Source: Ciona intestinalis (lineage: Eukaryota; Chordata; Ascidiacea; Phlebobranchia; Cionidae). Taken from it: a stretch of 64,000 nucleotides of DNA. Shown here in pieces: positions 57,627 to 64,000 of the stretch. Every line of letters starts with the position of its first letter. The stretch's first letter is position 1. A program made the translations under genes and the position numbers. The stretch is taken from positions 1,947,612 through 2,011,611 of the forward strand of contig NC_020179.2 in NCBI RefSeq assembly GCF_000224145.3, read 5' to 3'. A model generated the notes under the pieces. That model was not told the DNA's origin and searched no databases. It was given only the letters and a program-made list of their open reading frames with translations.

Positions 57627-60600
57627 GCTCGTTGCTTTACAAATGAATATTTCATTTATATAAATGGATAAATGCATTTTGAACGAGAATACTATTTCAA
57701 CCCTTTTTAAAAAGCTGTTTGTATATGGAAATTAAGTTATAAATATTCTCACGTCTTGTAGTATCAAAATAAACGCAGCAAGTAAACGGCGATTGAAGGA
57801 TTAACGCCGCTCTTTAAAGTATACAACCACTTTGTAAACTGAGTTTATATTTCAACAGGACAACTTGATGTCGTTTACTATCACATCTGTACCTATACCA
57901 ATCGTATCTATGACTCGACAGCGGGTATAAAGCTCTATCGACACTGTGTACTGTTGCTGGAGAAAATATGTCCGCTTTAAAAGGGGGCGACCAGATTTGT
58001 ATGATTGTTTTCTTAATGTCGTACCTGTACGGGTGTTAAAAGAGCTAACTCCTCGCTGAGTGAGCGCAGGTTACTTCGCTATTGACGTGTGTACATAACA
58101 CAGCGATGGCACCACGCAAGGCAATAGATTGGATACCCCGTGTTGGAACGGACTTACTGAAAGGGCTTGGTATCGACTGTTTGTTTAGCAGCGAATATTG
58201 AACGGGGCCTTTGCTGCTCTTCAAAGACTCAGGTCAGGAATATGATTTAAATATTTGAGGAGTAGTAGTGCGAATTACCGCCGTTGAAAATCCTGCACAC
58301 GCACACACACACACACACACGAGTATCGTCTCCGTAGGATTTTAGCCAAGCGATAACGGCCGTCGAAATGATTCGAAAGTGATGTAGTATAACGCGGCTG
58401 TTGATGGATGGGCCACAGGCGAGGCATTGCAGTCAACGCGTTCACAGGACTCCAATTCTACACCAGCCCCCTACTAACAAGACTGTTTTGTTAACGTTAT
58501 CACAGACACCTAAACCCGCGAAGTGCTTATCGAACAGAAGACGTTTTCTGTGTGATATCCAGTCGTTTATGGATCGTTGTTGTGTCATTTCGCGAACCGA
58601 GGCCTGTTTACGCTCTCACCACGTAAAACGGTCACGTTTCTTAAAGTACATATAATAACTATGCGACAGTTGTTTACACTAATCGAAATGCTTGTTTAAT
58701 TTTCAAAATTAAAGATAGTTTAAGCGCAGTATTGGTGTATAACCGTAACAAAGTTAATAAGTGCTTGTTCCATAGCGAACAACACGCCATTTACAGTTTG
58801 TTCATCACACTTGATAGCCTTAATTTATAATTGAGTTTTTGCCACCTTTTTAGTCAGGCTTTTGAATAATTTCTGATAATAACTTCTTTACCAATACGCC
58901 AAATTCATGCCAAAACGAGACAGTGTACTATATCATGGGTTACGGGGCAAATATAAATCTATAGCAAAAACCTATTTTCCAATGCGTAGGCTTTTCTGGC
59001 ACCCTTGTGATTTTGTGACGCAAATCAGGCTAATGACGTCAATTTTCCATCCTGCCTTGCATTTCAAACAACTGAATTTTTCCTCACGGGCGCACGCCAG
59101 ATCCAGCTCCCGGAAGTTTGACATTAAACTAATGCTCGCTGACGTAACTTCTATCTAGATTGCACAGAAAACGGATTCCGTGTGATAGGTCACGTCGAAA
59201 AACAGCCATAATAACTGGAGTCGAGAGTAAATAGCTTGTATCGACTGTACAGGTCTCTCGGCAAGGATAAAGTATTGATTTATGGCCTGACAACGCCTGG
59301 TTAGACCGTGGCAACTCTTACAATTTAGATTGGTTAAATTTTAATTTGAAAACGCCGCTTCTGCCTGTTACACGGAGACGGCTGAATGCGTCACTAGAAG
59401 GGATATGATAAGAAGATACGTCACTGCGGTGCTCAAAATACATAAAGAGGAAATGACGAAGGGAATTCTTAAAACTAAACTCCATATTTATCATTGCGAA
59501 CTTGAAAATATCTTAAAATCATTTTTTTCTTAATTATCACAATTTGTCTAAGAAAAAAATTCTTTAAACTGTACAAAAGACTGCAACACTTTATTAAAAC
59601 GCTTTTTAAATGAAACTTTTAATATATTTATTTTGTATCCGTCATCGCTGTAACATGGCCACGCAAGTTAAATCCCAGAGCCGCAGTGACTGCCTGTCGG
59701 TCAATTTGAAAGCGGCGTATATATTCTCATGGCACATAATCCCGACGACCCTATTTAATTTAGGCGCCTTAACGAAAACTATACAATTGGATAGGCTGTC
59801 AACTCAACTGCATTAGATGTCAGTGTGAGTTTTATTAACGACAGAAATGAAAACGTTTTGCCAAACCGCCTACGCAATTATTGTGTAAAGTTTTCGAAAC
59901 CAGTCCTAACACGTTTGAGTATCCTAACACTTAAATACACTGACATATATACCTTGATTGATAAAGAAAACCAAACACTGTTTGCTTAACAACTGTATGG
60001 CATATACGCAAATTAGTCACATGTATCAAAATGACTAAAACAGCAGTTTCTGAATATAAGGCATACAAAAACACTTGCTATCAGCAAATAACGCGTTCTA
60101 ACACGATACAGTTGAAAGTCGTGAAATTACAACATCACGAACACACACACAGATACGCCACGAGAGACATAATCTGCATGTACATGCTTTACTTGACGAT
60201 AAACATTCAAAGGTGCCATCGACAAACATGCTCTGCTTGCACATAAGGTTTAATGGAGCCGTTTGATGGCTTAAATGATACGAGTGCACCTGTCCGTTCT
60301 GGCTACCGGGTAATTCAAGCTACTCTACGAAAACTTGCTCTACCCCTTGCGCCCACAACGCAAGTAGGTATATTGTACCAAAGCACTACACATCAAAGTA
60401 TATACACGTTCTCTCTGATTCTACTGTAACTATACAAAACTCGACAGCCGGCGGCTATTGCATCCCTAAAGCGGCGCTTTCTGTCGGCTTCTATTTGTTT
60501 GCTCATTGCTTCTATTGTGCAATGCGCGGATAAGTGTGTCATCACAATAAATTTATTCTCTCCGAGAGAGTAGCTAAAAGCTGGTCACGCACCAACGCGC

Positions 60601-61170
60601 GACCAGAAAAGAAAAGAGACGACAATCAGTTGACGCAACATCCGACCAGTCAATCAGACGCACATATAGTTGCTGATAGGATGGGCGCCTATACTAAAAT
60701 CAAATAGACTCACGTATTAATGAGTATATTACACGCGATGGTACAATGCGCTATGTCGTAGCGGCAGCACTTCAACCGCCACTTAATCCCGCTATTTTGG
60801 TCTCACTTTAAAGTGGGCAATAAAAAGAGAATCGTCGATACAATATACTTCAAAACAATTGTTTAACTTTCACTTCGATACATAATTCATGTTACTAAGT
60901 CCTTATTTCGCAATCGGTACGATATAAGTCAAGTATACATAGCACGGGTACATTTTCCTGTTAATAACATATATTTATACCGTCGCGTCGATCTCTGTTA
61001 CGTCACGGCGCATATAATGGCACGATATTACGTTACCAGGAATGCCACAACGACGTAAGCGCCATTTCCACATTGACCCGTAATAGGGAAGCATAATATG
61101 AGTCCCTAACACAATTTAATGTTAAAAAATACTGCTTTACGCCCGCGTGGCAGCTTTTTAGGAAATGTTT
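57627..61170. other. Gene-poor upstream DNA
   Basis: No supported gene. Short frames (for example 58401-58655 and 58907-59158) lack domains and splice context. One CRE palindrome at 59034-59041. Confidence 0.45.
58295..58322. repeat. CA microsatellite
   Basis: CACACGCACACACACACACA and continuing CA units, about 13 in all. Confidence 0.9.
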
Positions 61171-61348
61171 AGTAAGGTGGGGGAAGACGGGACACATTTA
61201 GCACATAATATCCAAATATCCTGATCGTGTTCCAAACGATTAGCAACGATCTATGGGTGTCGTGAGTTTACGGTTTATAGTCCTTAAAGGTTCTTTGTTC
61301 ACTACCAAATGGGATGAAAAGGTGTCCCATCTCCCCCCACCCTACTAC
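61171..61348 (+). mobile_element. 190-bp-family MITE
   Basis: AGTAAGGTGGGGGAAGACGG, TTTAGCACATAATATCCAAA and CATCTCCCCCCACCCTACTA. Confidence 0.92.
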
Positions 61349-61747
61349 AATTGATTTATAGTTGTTAACACGAAATGTAGGACAAATATTTCTCGGGATG
61401 AGTTTGCAAGAAAATGCGGATTGTTTTTCGGTATTTTGACATATTTTGGGAAATAAACAGTGCAATAGCAATGCTGAGCGAATGCGGCAAATTGCAAGCT
61501 ATTTTTACATCTTCGAACTCGCCAAATTTCGGCAATGGTGGTGTCAGTATGACTGCTGGATACGCGGAAACAAATGTTATCATGACGAGACACCCGAAAT
61601 AGTTTGGCGTGCTCCAAACATATTGACGCTGACGGAGGCTTTTAATTGGTTTCCTGAAACATGCAGAATGCACAGACCGATATGGAAATGTACGAATGCC
61701 AAGCCGGATTACCGAAACGCAGCGCTGTGTCCCACATTGGTAAAGTA
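61349..61747. other. 400-bp segment open in several frames between two MITEs
   Basis: Frames on both strands stay open (plus strand from 61446, minus strand through 61820), but each runs into MITE sequence. No domain or splice signal is convincing; a lone exon is possible but not supported. Confidence 0.25.
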
Positions 61748-61940
61748 CAGTGGGGTAGGGGAAGATAGGACACCTTTTCATTCTGTTTTCTCGCCCCATT
61801 TGGTAGTAAACAAAGAACATTTAAAGAATTGTAAAAGCGTATCCTCATCACTCCCATAAACCGTTGTAAATTGTTTAAAACATGATCAGGTTATTTAATT
61901 GTCATATGCTTAAGGTTTCCCGTTTACCCCTCTTCTTTAT
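61748..61940 (-). mobile_element. 190-bp-family MITE
   Basis: AGTGGGGTAGGGGAAGATAG, CCATTTGGTAGTAAACAAAG and AAGGTTTCCCGTTTACCCC. Inverted relative to the copy at 61171-61348. Confidence 0.9.
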
Positions 61941-61944
61941 TATA

Positions 61945-64000
61945 GGTGCACTATTTGCATTTGGTGGTAAAACAACGAACAGAACGTTCAAGGTTTCCCA
62001 AAGCCTATTGTGATTTGTTTTAGTTTTTTTGGCAATATACAAATTAAAAAGCTCATTACCTACTAAAGCTAGAAAAAGCTAAAAATAGCAATTATACAAC
62101 ATATATACTAAATATCATTTACAATTTCGCCGAAGGGCAATTTAAATTACAAGAAATTATGTGTATTGGTTTCTTCTAAGGACTGGTATAAGCAGAATCT
62201 GGTCCAGCAATTCGAGTCGATCAGCGGCGAATGAACGTCTTTCTTATTTGTTTCCCTCCGTGAGTCACTTCCTTTGCCTTTAATCAGTAAGTGTACAGAG
62301 TGTTTGTGCGGCGAGCATAACACCGAAATGACAAAGCGCCACGCTCCCGGGCGCTTAGCGTATTCAATGAAAACCTAACATCCTGTTTAGGTGAGCGTTT
62401 GAACTAAACACTGATGCGCGTAACAGTCATTACTAAAGTGCGCCAACATTGATTTGCCCTAAACTGCTGAGGCATACCTGAAAGTATTTGATTTCTATCA
62501 CAGAAATGAGGAATGTTGCCTTTTATCTGATAAATCCATGCCAAGCTCACTTTCGCCTAGTTTGAACGAGCTTAAAACCAGGCGAGCGTACAGTAAACAC
62601 TCAAAACAGATCGCATTGTATTTTCGGCCATCTCATAACCCGTAATGGATTTTTCCCTTTGTGTCTTTAGCCATATACCGAGGAATTGCGCGTCGTACGG
62701 CAGGTTCTTATCACTTTAACCACTTTAGCGAGTAGTTCGTCGCAACGAATGAAATGATTCATAGGACTGCGATATTCTTCTGGTAGTCAAAACAATACAG
62801 CTCACTCTTTCATGACCGATTTACTATCTGGTATAATAGCCGTTAAAGCGCGACCCGTTTAACTAATTTATATTCACATTGCCGATACTGAAAAGGTTTT
62901 TGTTACACCATAACATTATTCCTGACGCCGAGAACACGCTATAGCACTATTTAAACATTTGTATCTGGGCTGATCCGCGCGATACATGGAACAAAGGCTC
63001 TGTGTCGAACTAGGTGTTACATAAAACGACAAGAAATGGCCTGGTAAACAAGAGCTCTTTTATAATCGACTCCAAATCTTGCCTGTCGTGCCTTTGTTCA
63101 ATGCAGGGCGAGGGCGGTTACATCACGGACTGTTTGTAAGCAAAAGGGAGAAAGGCGGTGAGCGAGAAATCCAATACCCCCTTTTGCCTTGTATATTTCG
63201 CTTTTGTTGCGTCCTGGTTATTACTTCCCATTTGGCGAAGAGGCAAGCCATCATTCTGTTTCTCTCTCCAACACTGCGCGCTCACTCTGAGCCAAGAGCA
63301 GTCGTTTCTCTCTTGGAGCAAAGTAACTGTCTCGCGCACTTCGTTATAACTTCCATTTCGCAGAAAAGCTCCAACCCCCGCTCCAAACTCCAATGTAATA
63401 ACACAATGTTTGGGATAGTAAACACTATGCGCTAAACCAACCACCCAAATCTAGTCACGTCGTTAATTATTCGATCCGGTATTTGAACTGTACGTTGCAT
63501 TGTAGCAAGTGCTTATACACAATGAATTATTTTACTCATATTACTGAACATGCTTTTGCCGTTTTATGATAAGTTCAAGTTAGGTAAACGTTTAGGGTAT
63601 GAAATGAAAGGTCGGAAAATAGTTTATAAATTAAATGACACGAATTTTTTGCCTTTTTTGATAAATTAATGAAAATTAAAGCGAAACAACGAAGAAAGTA
63701 CTTGGTTATTCTCTAAACACTAATTGCAATGTAGGAATTATGCCACGTTTTATTTCATACACCATGACTAACACAATGAAAATAGCAAAGGTAAAGACTT
63801 GGCAACGGTTTTCTGAGCGAATCTGCGCACCCGAGATCTCAAGACTGACATTTCGTTGAACCATAGACAATATATCACTGACGGTAGGCAACCGTGGCTA
63901 TCCTTTCTTAGCAAAGTGATTTATCAACGGTTGTAATGCCTCCTACCTCAAATTCCAGAGCTTTATGGAACGTGGGTGTTGTTTTTACACCGTTGTTTTC
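61945..64000. other. Gene-poor right edge
   Basis: No mobile element and no supported gene. At 63079-63444 both strands have open frames of over 100 codons, a pattern expected from composition rather than coding. Confidence 0.4.

Noticed and set aside
61446-61859. 137-codon plus-strand open frame, with a 151-codon frame on the opposite strand
   Set aside because: Both frames run into MITE sequence, show no domain, and overlap each other; kept only as a low-confidence segment.
63079-63444. Overlapping frames of 118 and 108 codons on opposite strands
   Set aside because: Both strands open over the same bases is typical of composition; no recognisable motif.
1-64000. CRISPR arrays, bacterial operons or origins
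   Set aside because: Spliced eukaryotic genes throughout; the regular repeats are MITEs, SINEs and microsatellites.

Overview
The window looks like nuclear DNA from a solitary ascidian, most likely Ciona or a close relative. It is AT-rich and compact, with small multi-exon genes that have clear vertebrate counterparts. About thirty copies of one ~190-bp MITE and about a dozen pieces of a tRNA-like SINE, of the kinds known from Ciona, are scattered through introns and intergenic DNA. Two runs of 50 N (11564-11613, 21583-21632) mark scaffold gaps. The species call is inference; the gene calls rest on translated exons whose splice phases agree from start codon to stop codon.

Layout, left to right. 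(1) 2970-13739, minus: a FAM149-family (FAM149B1-like, ciliary) gene in 15 coding exons, 770 codons. (2) 14522-16430, plus: a YAE1-like gene (deca-GX3 protein, cytosolic Fe-S adaptor) in five exons, one junction needing a 35-nt intron. It is head-to-head with FAM149B. (3) 17101-18238, minus: RPS24, tail-to-tail with YAE1. (4) 19029-19900 and 23018-23932, plus: two tandem two-exon genes of the same small family (155 and 156 codons, PPRPPK motif plus a helical C-terminus) that I do not recognise. They are separated by 3.1 kb packed with mobile elements, including a TTAA-flanked MITE with perfect 19-bp terminal repeats. (5) 26285-31033, plus: an interferon-regulatory-factor-like gene in seven exons, 486 codons, with all five DNA-binding tryptophans but no visible IRF-association domain. 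(6) 34787-53051, minus: a ZMIZ1/2 orthologue in 20 coding exons, about 1126 codons. It has the N-terminal helical domain, the alanine tract, the SP-RING finger, a dense run of SUMO-site motifs and an acidic C-terminus. (7) 53.1-64 kb: no gene I can support. This is the upstream side of ZMIZ, with few mobile elements up to 56.8 kb, a cluster of CRE palindromes (TGACGTCA) and GC-richer patches.

The genes do not form a pathway. The IRF-like factor and the ZMIZ SUMO-ligase-like coactivator are both transcription regulators, but nothing in the sequence ties them together beyond adjacency and tail-to-tail orientation. The strongest unexplained items are the tandem small-gene family, the 35-nt intron in YAE1, the repeated placement of MITEs within about 17-33 bp of 5' splice sites in IRF and ZMIZ, the five KxE motifs in ZMIZ, and a duplicated block around an assembly gap that probably reflects two haplotypes.
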